Positions 33,820 to 46,356 of a stretch of 64,000 nucleotides of DNA are shown here, one piece after another (the first letter of the stretch is position 1; the number at the start of each line of letters is the position of its first letter). The position numbers were made by a program, and so were the translations under genes. The notes below the pieces were generated by a model. It was not told the origin of the DNA. It saw only the letters and a list, made by a program, of their open reading frames with translations, and ran no database searches. This DNA is from Podospora comata (taxonomy: Eukaryota; Ascomycota; Sordariomycetes; Sordariales; Podosporaceae). Location: contig CP071493.1 of the NCBI GenBank assembly GCA_017354895.1, positions 5,084,001-5,148,000 on the forward strand. The letters run 5' to 3'.

Positions 33820-34932
33820 TTATGGCCTGCAGAGAATCCACATGAGGAGAGCCTGCACAGGATACGAATACGCAAACAAAAACTGGGTTCGCTGGCTTCT
33901 CTTCGCCCGCGAGTCGAGGGGGTGCATGGTCTGCATGGGGCCTTGGTTGGTGTTGTTGTTTTCTGGCAGAAGGACGTACTTGAGAGAGCGCATCTAATAC
34001 ACATGGTTAGCTGGCGTCGTTTGGATCAACAGAAGAGCTGGGCAATCGGAACGTACCAGGAACAACGAGTTAGCCAAGCATGTGTAGACAAACAAAGTCC
34101 AGCCCACCCAGCCGCCGGTACCCTTGCCCCCATTGAAGATCTCCGACACCGCAATCGTCACAATAACTCCCACGAACTTGTAGCCGCTGTAGGCCATAAG
34201 ATCCAGCAGCTGCGACTGGTTGGAGATATTCAGGAGATAGCACCCGATTCTAAGGGCCAAAATTTCCAGAATCATCATCACGATCGCGATCGTAGCGACG
34301 CTGCCGAACAGCTGGGGTTCGAACTCGCCTCGGAAGCCGGCAAAAAGAGTTCGTAGAAAGACGTATGTGACGATTGACATGACCGGGATGTACATGTCGG
34401 GACTGTTGATGTCGTCTCGAGGGGGGAGGTAGAACCATGCTTCCTGGCCGCCGCCAGCGCCAACCTCGGATGCCTGGCGACGCGTCCATGGCTTGTGTCG
34501 CCATGGAAAGAGGACCAAAAAGAGCTTGTTGATAACGTACGAGTTCGTCACGTTGAAATAGTGCTTCAGTGCCGAGACGTTGACCAAGCGATTGACCTGT
34601 CCAGATCACTGTTAGTCTAATGTTTACTCCTAATTAAGCAAAGGTTATCCAACATTTTTCTCTAGATAGTCCTGGCCCTGCCGGAATGCTGTCTGGCCAA
34701 ACTGCGTAGCTATTTGCGCAGTTGGGTCATTCATGAAGTTGCCATATTGCGCAAACATGTTACCGCCCGGCGGCGCTTGCTGCTGTTGCTGCGGATAAGG
34801 ACTCCCATCGTACCCGTGGCCCTGGGGCTGCGATGTTAGCGGAGGAGGTGATCGAAGTTGGGGGACGGTCGAGACGTGTTGCGGGACTGGGTGGTGTAGC
34901 GGAGGCGATTGCCCATACGTCGGTCGCTGCAT
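33820..34932 (-). CDS. YIF1: Yif1 family Golgi/COPII vesicle membrane protein
   Basis: Three exons on the minus strand: 34932-34654, 34596-34057 and 33993-33820. The total of 993 nt gives 330 aa. The first donor is weak (GTTGGA) but is forced by frame and homology (YLEKN-VNRLVNVSALKHYFNV). Intron 2 is GTACGT...TATTAG. The N-terminus (1-60) is rich in Pro and Gln and faces the cytosol. The family block FAQYGNFMNDPTAQIATQFG and KHYFNVTNSYVINKLFLVLF precede five predicted membrane segments (for example MYIPVMSIVTYVFLRTLFAG). The protein ends with a hydrophobic helix (FAYSYPVQALLMWILCRP). Yif1 works with Yip1 and Yos1 in ER-to-Golgi vesicle budding and fusion. It is divergent from the SRP receptor gene. 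Confidence 0.9.
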
Positions 34933-35403
34933 TCTGGCGGTTGTAACGAAAGGAGCTTAGATATAGAGCGGTTAACTGTCGATGTTTTCGAGTCGAGAAT
35001 ATGATGGATTCGGCGCCTGAAATGGGATGTGCTCGGTGTGGTGTCACTGCGTGGATAGTCGTCGTCGGTTGGCTTCGGAGGCTGCGAGTCGGTCTGTTTT
35101 TGGACATGTGTTTTAAACAATTTCTCGATGCTGTCATCTCCCCTGAGCCACAAGCTTGTCGCGCCAGCGGGCGCCGGCTAATCCCCGGTCAGCGACACAG
35201 AGGCCCATTGCGCCAATGATAGGCCCCCCTGTTATCGATAATAGCGGGGACCTGGGACCATGATGGCAACTGACAGCGTTACAGTCCGCCGTCAACGGGA
35301 CGGGAGCTTTCTCATTGCGACAGCGCTCCCAGAACATAGCATCCTATTCCAACGTGCAGCTTACATTTTTAACCAGCAGCACCACCAAGGACGACATCTC
35401 GCC
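34933..35403. promoter_or_regulatory. Divergent promoter region, YIF1 / SRP receptor alpha
   Basis: This 471-bp stretch lies between the two start codons. The plus frame is open from 35260 (MMATDSVTV...), which could be a longer SRP-receptor start. Homology favours the ATG at 35404. Confidence 0.5.
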
Positions 35404-37530
35404 ATGCTGGACACTTTCGAAATTCTGACCACGTCCGGAGTTGTCCTCTGGTCAAGGACTTACGCCGCTGTCAGCCCATCCGTAGTCAACAACTTTATCA
35501 ATGACATCTTTATCGAGGAGAAGAGTTCAGTTGCCGGCGCAAAGAACGGCGCTTCTGCCGCTGAGAACCCTCCATACAAACATGACCAACACACTTTGCG
35601 CTGGACCTTCGAAAAGGAATTGGGCATCATTTTCGTGGTCGGTAGTACCTTGAGAGCCAACCTTTTCTACCCCTGAATTCAGCTGACCCTTTTGTTTGCT
35701 AGGCCGTGTACCGTTCTCTGCTTCACATCTCCTGGATCGATAAACTGGTCGACAACATCAGGGCTATCTTCGTTGGCCTCTACCGTGACGAGTTGACCAA
35801 GCCGAATACCACCATCGTCGAGTGCCTCACCTTTGACCAGTATTTTGACCAACAACTTCGAGAGCTTGAACAGGCCGGTGGCAAATCGGACACGCGCGCA
35901 CTGAAAAGTGAAGTGTTATCCGAAGATACGGGCGATGAGCCTCCCTCCCCACCAAACAACCGCGGCCAACAAGCCCTCCGCGGGGTATCACCAGGCTCGA
36001 GTCCAAATGTTTCGCGCCCAGGTACCCCCAGCGCAAGCCATCTGCTGGTCGCCAAGGCTGGACCGGGGGCGAAATTGTCCAGAAGAGCGAGAAAAATGCA
36101 GAATACCGCCTCAGCTCCAGCATCGTCTGGTGACGAAGGCCCGGCCAGGAAGGCCAAGGCCAAGCCAGTGAAGCGCGGGAGGAAATGGGATGCCGATGGG
36201 CTTGCTGATGAAGACGATGGTGTTCAGCTTGACTACTCGGTTCCCACCCTCACCAGTGATAGTGAAGCTGAGCCCGGTGCGAGACCAGGGGCCGTAGAAG
36301 AGGTGGACGCGTCGACATGGGGTTCCCAGACCAAGGGGAAGTTTGTCCTGAGAGACTTGGGCGATGAAGTCAACTCGATTCTGGCTGATGCCGATGCGAA
36401 GAAGAATGCTGCTACCAAGACCGACGCGCCTAGTGGTCTCGTAGGCACTGGTCTCAGTGCTATCGGAGGGTTGTTCAGGAACGTGGTGGGCGGAAAGGTT
36501 TTGACAAAGCAAGACCTGGATAAGGCGATGAAGGGAATGGAGGAGCATTTGCTCAAAAAGAACGTTGCGCGCGAGGCGGCGATACGTCTTTGCGAGGGTG
36601 TTGAGAAAGAACTGGTGGGGGTGAAAACTGGCAGCTTTGAAAGTGCGTTGTGCCATCCTTCAACCCCATCATGTCAGACCATGCTAACCTCGGTACAGGT
36701 ATCAACGCAAGGATACAGAAAGCTATGGAGGCTTCCCTGACGAAAATGCTTACACCAACATCATCACTCGATCTCTTGAGAGAAATCGACGCGATTACCT
36801 CGCCTTCTGCGACATCGCTCCGCAAGGCCCGGCCATACGTCATGTCTATCGTCGGTGTCAACGGCGTAGGCAAGTCGACAAATCTCTCCAAAATCTGCTT
36901 CTTTTTGTTGCAGAACAAGTACAAGGTTCTCATTGCTGCCGGTGACACGTTCCGTTCCGGTGCCGTTGAACAGCTCGCTGTCCACGTGCGCAACCTGAAA
37001 GAATTGACTGCCCGTGAAGGTGGCCAAGTTGAGCTGTACCAGAAGGGCTATGGCAAGGATGCCGCTACTGTGGCCAAGGATGCCGTCGCGTATGCGGCAC
37101 AAGAGGGATTCAACGTGGTTCTCATCGATACCGCGGGGCGTAGACACAACGACCAAAGATTGATGAGCTCCCTGGAGAAGTTTGCCAAGTTTGCGCAACC
37201 AGACAAGATTTTGATGGTTGGCGAGGTACGTTTTCCTTTTCTAGATGTTATTGATCTTAACACAGATGCTGACTCGGTCTATAGGCACTTGTCGGCACAG
37301 ACTCCGTTGCTCAGGCCCGGAACTTCAATGCGGCTTTTGGATCTGGTCGTTCCTTGGACGGGTTCATCATCTCGAAATGCGACACTGTCGGAGACATGGT
37401 CGGGACTTTGGTCAGCATCGTACATGCCACCAATGTTCCGGTTCTGTTCGTCGGCGTTGGCCAACACTACTCTGATCTGAGGAACTTCTCAGTCAAGTGG
37501 GCTGTTGAGAAGTTGCTGAGTAGTGCATGA
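35404..37530 (+). CDS. SRP101: Signal recognition particle receptor alpha subunit
   Basis: Four exons, 35404-35637, 35703-36642, 36699-37225 and 37285-37530, totalling 1947 nt and 648 aa. The start MLDTFEILTTSGVVLWSRTY opens the SRX (longin-like) domain that binds the beta subunit. The first donor is unusual (GTCGGT) but gives the expected IIFVAVYRSLLH. A charged linker covers about 110-330. The NG domain of the SRP GTPase superfamily has G1 GVNGVGKST at about 443, the I-box region GYGKDAATVAKDAV, G3 DTAGRRHND at about 535, and SKCDTVGD and GVGQHYSDLRNF near the end. It docks SRP-ribosome complexes at the ER translocon in a GTP-controlled step. Length and domain order are as in yeast Srp101. 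Confidence 0.95.
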
Positions 37531-37890
37531 TTCCAGGTTACCAACAGCCTTGAAGACGTAGTTTAGTTGGATTATCGATACATAGACATTAATTGCTGTA
37601 CTACTTGACCTTTGATATCTGTGAAAACATGGAAACTGATGCTGATTTAGGGTAAAAGAAGTCGAAAGCAAATTCCCATTAGGGTTAGGTTTCCAAGGAG
37701 TTGTTGCTACTTGCTCTCTCAAGTGAAAGTCAATTAAAGAGCTGTCACGTGTCCACGCGGCGCCACGCCTTAGAACCCCCGCGACGACCGCGTTCACTTT
37801 CAACTAAGCTTCCTGAACACCAAAACACCAGGGTCCCGCCTCAAGTCACTCGCTTTCGGTCTGATCACGACCACGCCATGCCGAGGCAAT
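37531..37890. promoter_or_regulatory. Spacer and promoter upstream of ATR
   Basis: This 360-bp stretch lies between two genes on the same strand. It contains TTAGGGTTAGG at 37679-37689, i.e. nearly two telomere-type repeats, about 200 bp before the ATR start. No other signal is assigned. Confidence 0.45.
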
Positions 37891-40800
37891 ATGACACCCG
37901 ACTCGCGCGGCAGGACTACCCGGTCCACACAGCATGGATTTAGCAACAATACGCTCCCCCATGGAGCACCCCCTCCATCGACCCTCGCTGCCCAGATCGT
38001 AGAGAACATCTCGTCGACATCGCGAAAGTCGCACTTGAGCGACGCTTCGACCGAAGAACTGAAGCATCTTCAGAGTCTCGTGGAAAATTACAACGCCAAA
38101 TCCGAAGACATCAAGACACCAGCAGAGCAAGTCGAGTACAATCATCTACTGGTGTACATGATCGGATCTGTCTCTCTTAAAGTCCTTTACTGGGACGACC
38201 CATTTTCAACCCAAGAGAAACTACACGAAGGCGCCATTGCAGCTTTCGGCTTCCTAAGAACCACTTTAACGGAGACGCCTTCCGTCTTGAAGTGCGCCAC
38301 CGACGGGACGAAATACCTAAATATGGGCGAGGAGCCTCTGTGGCTATGGATATGTCCACGACTGCTCAAGATACTGGCACATAGGAGGGCGCGGGCTATC
38401 ACTGGTCAAGTTGAAGCACTCTTCGATTACATCCTGGAGCTTGTAGAGGATAATGTGGGAATTTGGGACCTCGGTTTGCCGCTTATGCAGTACTTCCGTG
38501 CAACCCTTGACAGTAAGCCTACCTCTGATGTTCTTGGATATTGGAGAACAAGCCCACTAACCTTCCATTAGGTATTCTTGACATTTTTGACCCCAATTCC
38601 TCGACGACCAGAACTTCTCCTCTCCAAATCGAGCTGCCCCCAAGCGCATTTTTGAAATCAGTCTCTGAAACCCCGATCTTGAATTGCACATTCCCTCTCC
38701 GGGGTGAAGAAAATGCTATCCACTTTGCTACCAGCATTCTTTCAATCATCCAACGCGCCATCATTCCCGGGCCTGAGGCCAATATCTCTGTTCTTTACGG
38801 CAATCACACCATCTGGGTCTTGGATCTTTTCCAGCCGCTCAGTCTCCTCGTGGCAACTTTGCCAGTCCCCTCGGAGACTAGGGTTTCGAAAATTGTTCAG
38901 ATGTCTCTTGAGTTGGCAGAGGCATACAACGAACTTGGCGCCACGGATGCAATCTTCAAGCACAAGGCTAATGCCACTCTTGCTTTAGTATGCAACAACG
39001 TGATCAAAAATCCCCAACAACTACTCACCCAAGACGATGAAGGAGTAGATGCAAGGCGCGTGATGTGTCTTGCTTTTGTTCATCTAGCGAAAGCTGCCAT
39101 TGCTCATGCACCAACATCAAGTCTTATCTCTTGTGGTCTTTTTGGGATTTCAAAAGTACTGACGATGGAGAATGCTGTCATTGGGGCTGATACGGATTTC
39201 TCAGTGAGTAAAACAATATGATGTTGATGCTATAACTATGCTAACTCAAACCCAGCGAGCTGTCGAGCTTTTGGCGCAAGCAACCGTAAACCCAGCTTTC
39301 AAGGGCTTTACCGCTGAGATTCAAGCAGGCAACTTTGTGGATGCAGCACTGAAGCAACAGGTAGAAAAGCTTTTGGCCAAGAACAATCCGCCACAAGCAT
39401 CCTCACAGCGTCCACCGAAACGTAGGAAAACGGACTCTTCATCAGTGGCGTCAGGAGTTCTGGGTGATATTCATGGGCGACTCTGCCAGCTACTCGAAAC
39501 AGATCCGGAAATGGACCTCGGAGATATCTTGAACCACTTAGCGGACGTCTACCCTCAGCTTAGCGAGGCTGATCAGTGCTGGCTTATTGAACTTATATCA
39601 CGTCTGTTCTGCGCGGCAGATAATACATTGACAGTTCACAAGCACAGCACTCCCTCGACTCTCAAATTCCGGTGTTTGTATTGCTCTGGTACCAGCAATA
39701 TGACGCCGGTCTCAGGTTATGATGCGGATATAAAGAACCTCGCACTAAGTTCTTTCAGTAAATTAATTTTGTTGCAAGAATTTGTCGAATCCAGGCGGCC
39801 TCGTATCTTTGCGATGATAGCTCTTCGACGAATAGCTAGGCACGTGCCGAATGGGGAGTTTTGGGACAATGGAAAGTCGGCTCCTGGGAAGTGGTGCCTA
39901 CAATCTCTGAGCAGCTCGGTCAGAGAGCTTCGTATTGCTGCTGGACGGGCGTTGCCCATGTTTCTTGCCAATTTCTCAGCCACCGAGGTGGATAACAGCG
40001 TTATCAAAAGAAACACGGCCCGTACTATCGGACTTCTCAAATCAATATCTGACCAAAACGTCATCTCCTTGCAGGAAACTTGCATCATGGCATGGGGCCA
40101 AGTTGGGCGAGTGGTGGCGGACACGGAGTTGAACCTCGTCCTCGTCAAACTGGTCGAGTATCTCGGGCACCACAACATGATGGTATCAACCGTTGCGTTC
40201 AACGAGATTATGAACCTCGCGGAATCTCATGATGTGACGATTGCCAGCCTCTTCCGGCCTTTCTGGCCAAGTTTGGCGTTTTCAGTCGTCAAGGACCTCG
40301 TGTCAAGGCCACAGACCACACAGCTGGTTGCTGAACTTCTTCAGATAAGCGTTCATAACCTTTTGAAGATGTTGCAAAAGCATGCGTTGCCGTGGTTGGT
40401 TCTCGGCAAAAAACGCGAGGTCATTCAAAAGATTGCTGAAGCAAGGGGTGAGAAGGACTGCTGGCAGCCTTGTGTTGATGCTGAAAACCTACCGTCTATA
40501 CTTGCACTTCTCCTTGTACAAGACATACCGAACGTGGAATCGTACGCGATGGAGCTGCTTCAACATACATCTGCGCATCTTAACAAGTCTCCCCTGGTGG
40601 ATTTACTTCGAACGGGGCCCATGATGATCGCTTTAGAGTTGTTCAAATATGCCGCCGCTGCGAACGACGATCGAAAGCCTCAGGTAAGGATTCTTCAGGT
40701 TTTTGTTTTTTCCTTTTTTTTTTTGGCTATCTTGAGAGCTTCATGACTGACAGTTACTAGGTACGAACAGCACTTGTCACAATGGCGAACCTGATCACCG

Positions 40801-43800
40801 GAACGCCAAAGGACAAAAAGATGAGCAAGACAGATGTTATCGGGCGCTTTCTTCAACCTTATGCCTTGGGCGTCGCTACGCGGCTAGTCGAGAACATCAA
40901 TGATTCTCACAATGTGCATCCTCCTCCACAGGAGCGAAAATTGTGCATTTGCGCAATGGAGGTAATGATTAGGGTGTGTTCTTCATACGCCAGCATTGCC
41001 CGTACCCAAGTAAGTAAAGCAAAGCGTCAGCTTGCGAGACTTTCTCTAATATATCGACAGATATCGGCTTGCTTGGTGACTGCGCTGGCCCACGATGAAC
41101 TCCGGTCAGCAGCCTTTTCATGTTGGGCATCCATGCTCACGTGTATGGAGGACACCGACCTGGAAGCACTACTCGAAGCGACGTTTTACCTTATCAGGTT
41201 CTACTACAGTTCCTGCGATGAAGAAACCAAACAATTCCTCAAGTCTCTGTTGCAAGATCTGCTTTCTAAGAACAGACAGATCATCATGGAGTACTCCATC
41301 AAGCTTCCCTCGCTCGGTGAAATTGATGAGCTGCGGGATATCAGTGAGGAAGTCGAAGGCCTTCGCCCGCGCTTGACGATCAAGGAGACTTTTGCCGTAT
41401 TCTCACAGCGTTTGGCCCATGAAAACCCCGGTGTTGTCGAGTACGCGTTGACTGAACTGGTGCCATATCTGGAGAAACACCAGGAATATCTCCAAACCTC
41501 AGCCATTAGCGAACGTCCGGATGCTATTCTCACAACCTTGACTCGTTCAATCTTGGACTGCTCGGTCAAGTACAACGGATGGCAACCATCTATTACGCGG
41601 TCATGCGCTGAAGCTCTCGGGCTCATAGGTTGCTTGGACTCCAATCGTCTGGAAACTACGCGGGAGCAGCAACACATTGTCGTCATTCACAACTTTGAGG
41701 ACGCAAGCGAGACCACTGACTTTGTGGCCTTTGTGCTGGAGAATGTCCTGGTCAAAGCCTTCCAGTCGACAACCGACACCAAATTCCAGGGATACCTCTC
41801 TTATGCCATGCAGGTTCTCCTCGAGAGAACCGACTTTAAAGTTGCCTTCCAGATGGCTGGTGAAGGAGAAAGCGAGCCGGTCTATAGGAGATGGCTCGCC
41901 TTTGCGGAGAGCACTCGCGAAACCCTTATCCCGCTTTTATCTTCCTCCTTCTTGCTTGCGCCCTTGCCTAAGCAGTCCACTGAATACCCGATCTTCAAAC
42001 CAGGGAAGAAGTCATATTCCGCATGGCTCAAAGCTATCGTGTTTGATCTGCTGCGCTGCACTCAGAACGCTTTTAGTGAGATGATCTTTGAGCCGCTGTG
42101 CCGGTTGATCAAGGTCAAAGATCTCACGGTTACTGAATTTTTGCTGCCTTTTGTGGTCATGCATGTCATCCTGGGTCAACCGGACTCTTCGGTGTTCAGT
42201 CCAAAGATCAAGGCTGAGTTGTTGGCTATTCTGAAATACCACCCGCCAAGCACAGCCTCGTATGTCGAGAAGGAGCAGACAAAGCTCTATTACCAGGCGG
42301 TGTTCCGCATTATCGACTACTTCAAGAGATGGCTGCAAATTAGGAAACTGAAGGCGACCACGCCAAGGGCCCAGAATCAGGTCGCCTGGGTTGAGGATGT
42401 TCTCGACTCTCTCGATCCAAAGTTGCTTTCGCAGCGAGCTGTCGATTGCGGTGAGTATGCCAGAGCTCTTTACTTTCTGGAGCCGCACCTGGAGAATCTC
42501 GATAAAAAAAAGCCACAGGAAGTACGGGAAGTCGACGAAGACTATCGGTTGCGTGACACTCTTCAGAACATTTACACGCAAATCGACGACCCAGATGGTT
42601 TGGAAGGTGTCTCGGCTCATCTAGGCACGGTCACTTTGGACCAGCAAGCCCTCAACCATCGGAAAGCTGGCCGCTGGACAGCAGCCCAGACTTGGTATGA
42701 GATTCGACTGGCGGAATCTCCCGAGGACACTGATATTCAGGTTGATCTCCTCACCTGTCTCAAAGAATCAGGCCAGCATGACGTTTTGCTCAACTACGTG
42801 GAGGGCATGAAGAGGTCTCCAGCGACGGTCAACAGGATAGCGCCCTTTGCGGTGGAAGCCTCGTGGGCCACGGGGCGGTGGGAAACACTGGAGAAGTACC
42901 TTGGGCTTTACAATGCAGGCGATGTTTCGGAGGTTTTCGATCTTGGGGTTGGGCAAGCTTTGCTTTCGCTGAAGAAGAGGGATATGGGGGGATTCAAGGA
43001 GCATATCCAGATTTTGCGGGACAAGGTGGCGGGGTCAATGACTTACTCGGCGACGTCGTCGTTGAGGGCTTGCCATGAGGCTATGCTGAGATGTCATGTG
43101 CTAAGCGATCTTGAGATGATTGCTAGCAATAAGGCTTTGGAAGGTGACAATCAGGCGGTTCTTGCGACGCTGGATCGGAGGTTGCAGGTGCTTGGTGCTT
43201 ATGTTGGGGATAAGCAGTATTTGCTTGGTGTGAGGAGGGCGGCTATGGAGTTGATGAGGTATGTTAGCCCCTGGAGTCCTGGTGCTGGAGCTTCGGTTAC
43301 TGACTTTTGCAGACCGAAATATGGCAACGAGGATATATCGGCACTCTGGCTCCTGAGCGGTAAGCTGGCGAGGAAGGCCGGCTCCATGCATCAGTCGTTC
43401 AACGCAGTGCTGCATGCTCAACAACTCGGCGATGCTTCTGCTATCATTGAGAACGCTCGTCTGCTGTACAAGGATGGACATCATCGCAAAGCTATTCAGA
43501 TACTGGAGATGGCGATCAAGGAGAACTCCTTCGTCGACAAAGCAGTTGGACCCGTTCCTCCGAGCTCGGCCAGAAGCCAAGAGTCCCATCGCAATATGTT
43601 GACGGCGACAGCGCAGCTTCTTTTGGCCAAATGGCTTGATTCCACCGGCCAAACGCATGCGGGCGCATTGCGGGCACAGTATCAGCAAGCAGCCAAGACG
43701 CATTCACGCTGGGAGAAGGGTCATTACTACCTCGGGCGTCATTACAAGAAGCTTTTGGAGTCGGAGAAAGGCCTGGATCCGGAGCAACAGAGTGATGAGT

Positions 43801-45527
43801 ACATCACTGGAGAGACAGCCAAGCTCGTCATTGAGAACTATCTCCGTTCGCTCAACTTTGGGTCAAAGTACATTTCTCAAACCTTTCCCCGAATTCTGAC
43901 GTTATTCCTGGAACTCGGATCTCAGGTCAACAAAACTCCAGACGGCAAGGTGACGTTTTCCAGAGAATTGTACCAGCGACGACGTGACATTCTCACTGAA
44001 CTCTGCGCAAAATTCCACAAGCAACTGGAGACCATGCCTGCATATATTTGCTATACATCCTTGCCTCAAATCACTGCCCGGATAGGACACCCAAGCCCGG
44101 ATGTCTTCAAAGTACTGGAGGACATGATTGTCAGGGTGGTGAACGCCTATCCTAGGCAGGCCCTCTGGAACGTCTTCCCTTTCATGGCGAATCCCAGCAG
44201 GCAGCCAAACGACCGCCAAAGGAGGGCAATCAAGATATTGAACACGATCAAGACGTCCAGCCCGGACATTAAGGCGTTTTTGAGAGCAGGGGAGAAGCTA
44301 GCCGAACAGCTGCTCGTGGCTTGCAACAATGGACACTTTCAGAGCAACAGGACAACGACGGCGAGCATCACTAGGGATTTGTTCTTTAACCACAAGTGCA
44401 CGCCTTGCCCGCTGGTCGTTCCGGTTGAGACCAGTTTGACTGCCACGTTGCCGACTTTGACAGACAATGTCAGGAGGCACAAGCCATTTTCTCGGGATGC
44501 TGTCACGATTGAGGCGTTCCTTGACCATGTCTTGGTTTTGGGGTCGCTGGCAAAGCCACGGAAGTTGACAGCCCGTGGATCAGATGGCAAGCTTTATGGT
44601 CTACTGATCAAACCCAAGGACGATCTGCGTACAGACCAGCGTCTAATGGAGTTTAACTCGCTCATCAATCGCTCGCTCAAACGGGACGTGGAATCCAGCC
44701 GAAGGCAGCTCTACATCAGGACATATGCTGTCACGCCCCTCAACGAAGAATGCGGCATCATCGAATGGGTCGACGGGCTGAAGACATTGCGCGAAATTTT
44801 GCTGAGCATCTATAGGGGGAGGAACATCTCGCCAAACTACACCCAGCTCGCGCAACTGATGAAGCAGGCTTGCGCCGGGGACAACAACACGCACATCTAT
44901 ACCGAGACGATCATCGGGATGTTCCCGCCCGTGTTGGGGGAGTGGTTCGTCTCGCAGTTTCCCAACCCTTCGTCTTGGTTTGCGGCGAGGCTGAAGTACA
45001 CGCGGTCGTGTGCGGTCATGTCGATGGTGGGGACGATTCTCGGGTTGGGTGACCGGCACGGAGAGAATGTCTTGCTTGAGGAGGGGAACGGGGGCGTTTT
45101 CCACGTGGATTTCAACTGTCTTTTTGACAAGGGGAGGACGTTTACCCAGCCCGAGTGTGTGCCGTTCAGGTTGACGCACAATATGCAGTATGCCATGGGG
45201 GTGTATCGGTATGAAGGGCCGTTTAGGCACTGCAGCGAGCTGACGTTGAGAATACTCAGGCAACAGGAGGAGACGTTGATGAGTATTTTGGAGGCGTTTA
45301 TTTATGATCCGACGCTGGATCTGCAGAGGGGGAGCAAGAGGACGAAGGAGGTGGTCAAGTTGAATCCTACGAGTGTGGTGGCGAGCATTAAGAGGAAGGT
45401 GGAGGGGTTGCTGCCGGAGGAGAGCATACCGCTGGGGGTGGAGGGGCAGGTGGATATGCTGATCAAGGAGGCGACCAACCCGAGGAATTTGGCGGCGATG
45501 TATATTGGGTGGTGTCCGTTTTTGTAA
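37891..45527 (+). CDS. MEC1: Checkpoint kinase ATR/Mec1 (Rad3, MUS-9/UvsB type)
   Basis: Six exons, 37891-38512, 38572-39203, 39256-40683, 40761-41009, 41061-43258 and 43313-45527, totalling 7344 nt and 2447 aa. The introns at 41010-41060 (51 nt) and 43259-43312 (54 nt) have perfect signals (GTAAGT...CGACAG; GTATGT...TTACTGAC...TGCAG), are multiples of three and carry no stop, so they are easily overlooked. The N-terminus is HEAT-repeat solenoid. The FAT domain lies at about 1500-2000 (for example AWTAAQTWYEIRLAE-like TPR helices). The PI3K-like kinase has RGSDGKLYGLLIKPKDDLR, the catalytic GDRHGENVLLEEGNG and the metal-binding HVDFNCLFDKG at about 2285-2310. The FATC tail NPRNLAAMYIGWCPFL ends the protein. 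Mec1/ATR senses RPA-coated single-stranded DNA with its Ddc2/ATRIP partner and starts the replication and damage checkpoints. Confidence 0.95.
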
Positions 45528-46356
45528 ATTCTTGGATAAAATATGGGATATTGTATGAGCGGGGTGGTGGTTATGAATAGCGAGTTTTTGGGAAGGTGAG
45601 CATAGCGGTTATTTAAGGGGGTGTTGGTTTTAGGAAGGTATTTAGATGGATAGTGTTTGTAGAGATTGGTGATATCTGAGTCAATGGATTCGTTCTAGTT
45701 GACATAACTTCTATCAGTCTGTTGCGTTTCCTCGAAATAGCAAATGACACACTCGACCTTCACAATGCAAACAATCATCCTGGAGGGCCATTCCCAGATT
45801 GTTGATGACAGCGGGTTAACCCCTGAAATTCAAACAAACGGCGGGTTGGCTGGTTATTAATGATCGCCCAGCCCACCTAGCGCAACACAACGCTTGGGCC
45901 TGGATTTCACCGTTCATTCCACCTCCCTCCAGATAGGTCGTACCTTCTCTCCTCGCAAAAAAGAACTGTGGAACAGCTGAGATTTCTGCCTGGTTTTTCT
46001 AACTTTTTCATTGACGGTCAGAAGAAAGTCTGTCTCGATTTCCTTTGAGAAAACTTTTCACCTCTTTTCCAGAAATATTTCTGGCAAGCTTTGTTGTGTG
46101 TTGAAATATTGGTCGGATCGACCCATTCACTGTCTACAGCACGCTCTCGCTCAGCTCACCGTCTTCTATCCAATCTCACCCACTTAGCAACGCGCAACAG
46201 ACGCGTCCATCTTCCAGTCTTCGACACGACAGAGAAAAGGAAGCGATTGGGAAGCTATTCTGCAGCGATTCAGCACGTTTTCTGCTTTGAATAGAGGATT
46301 CTCAACAATCTCGGCAATCCTAACAGAATCGGCTTGATCACTGAAAGTCGGTCAAG
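45528..46356. other. Spacer and leader before the zf-PARP gene
   Basis: The left part is the ATR 3' region. From about 45890 the sequence turns CT-rich with A-rich gaps, like a leader of the zf-PARP gene. I see no gene. Confidence 0.45.

Noticed and set aside
43101-45263. Several minus-strand frames of about 200 codons opposite ATR
   Set aside because: The kinase, FAT and FATC domains on the plus strand account for the sequence.
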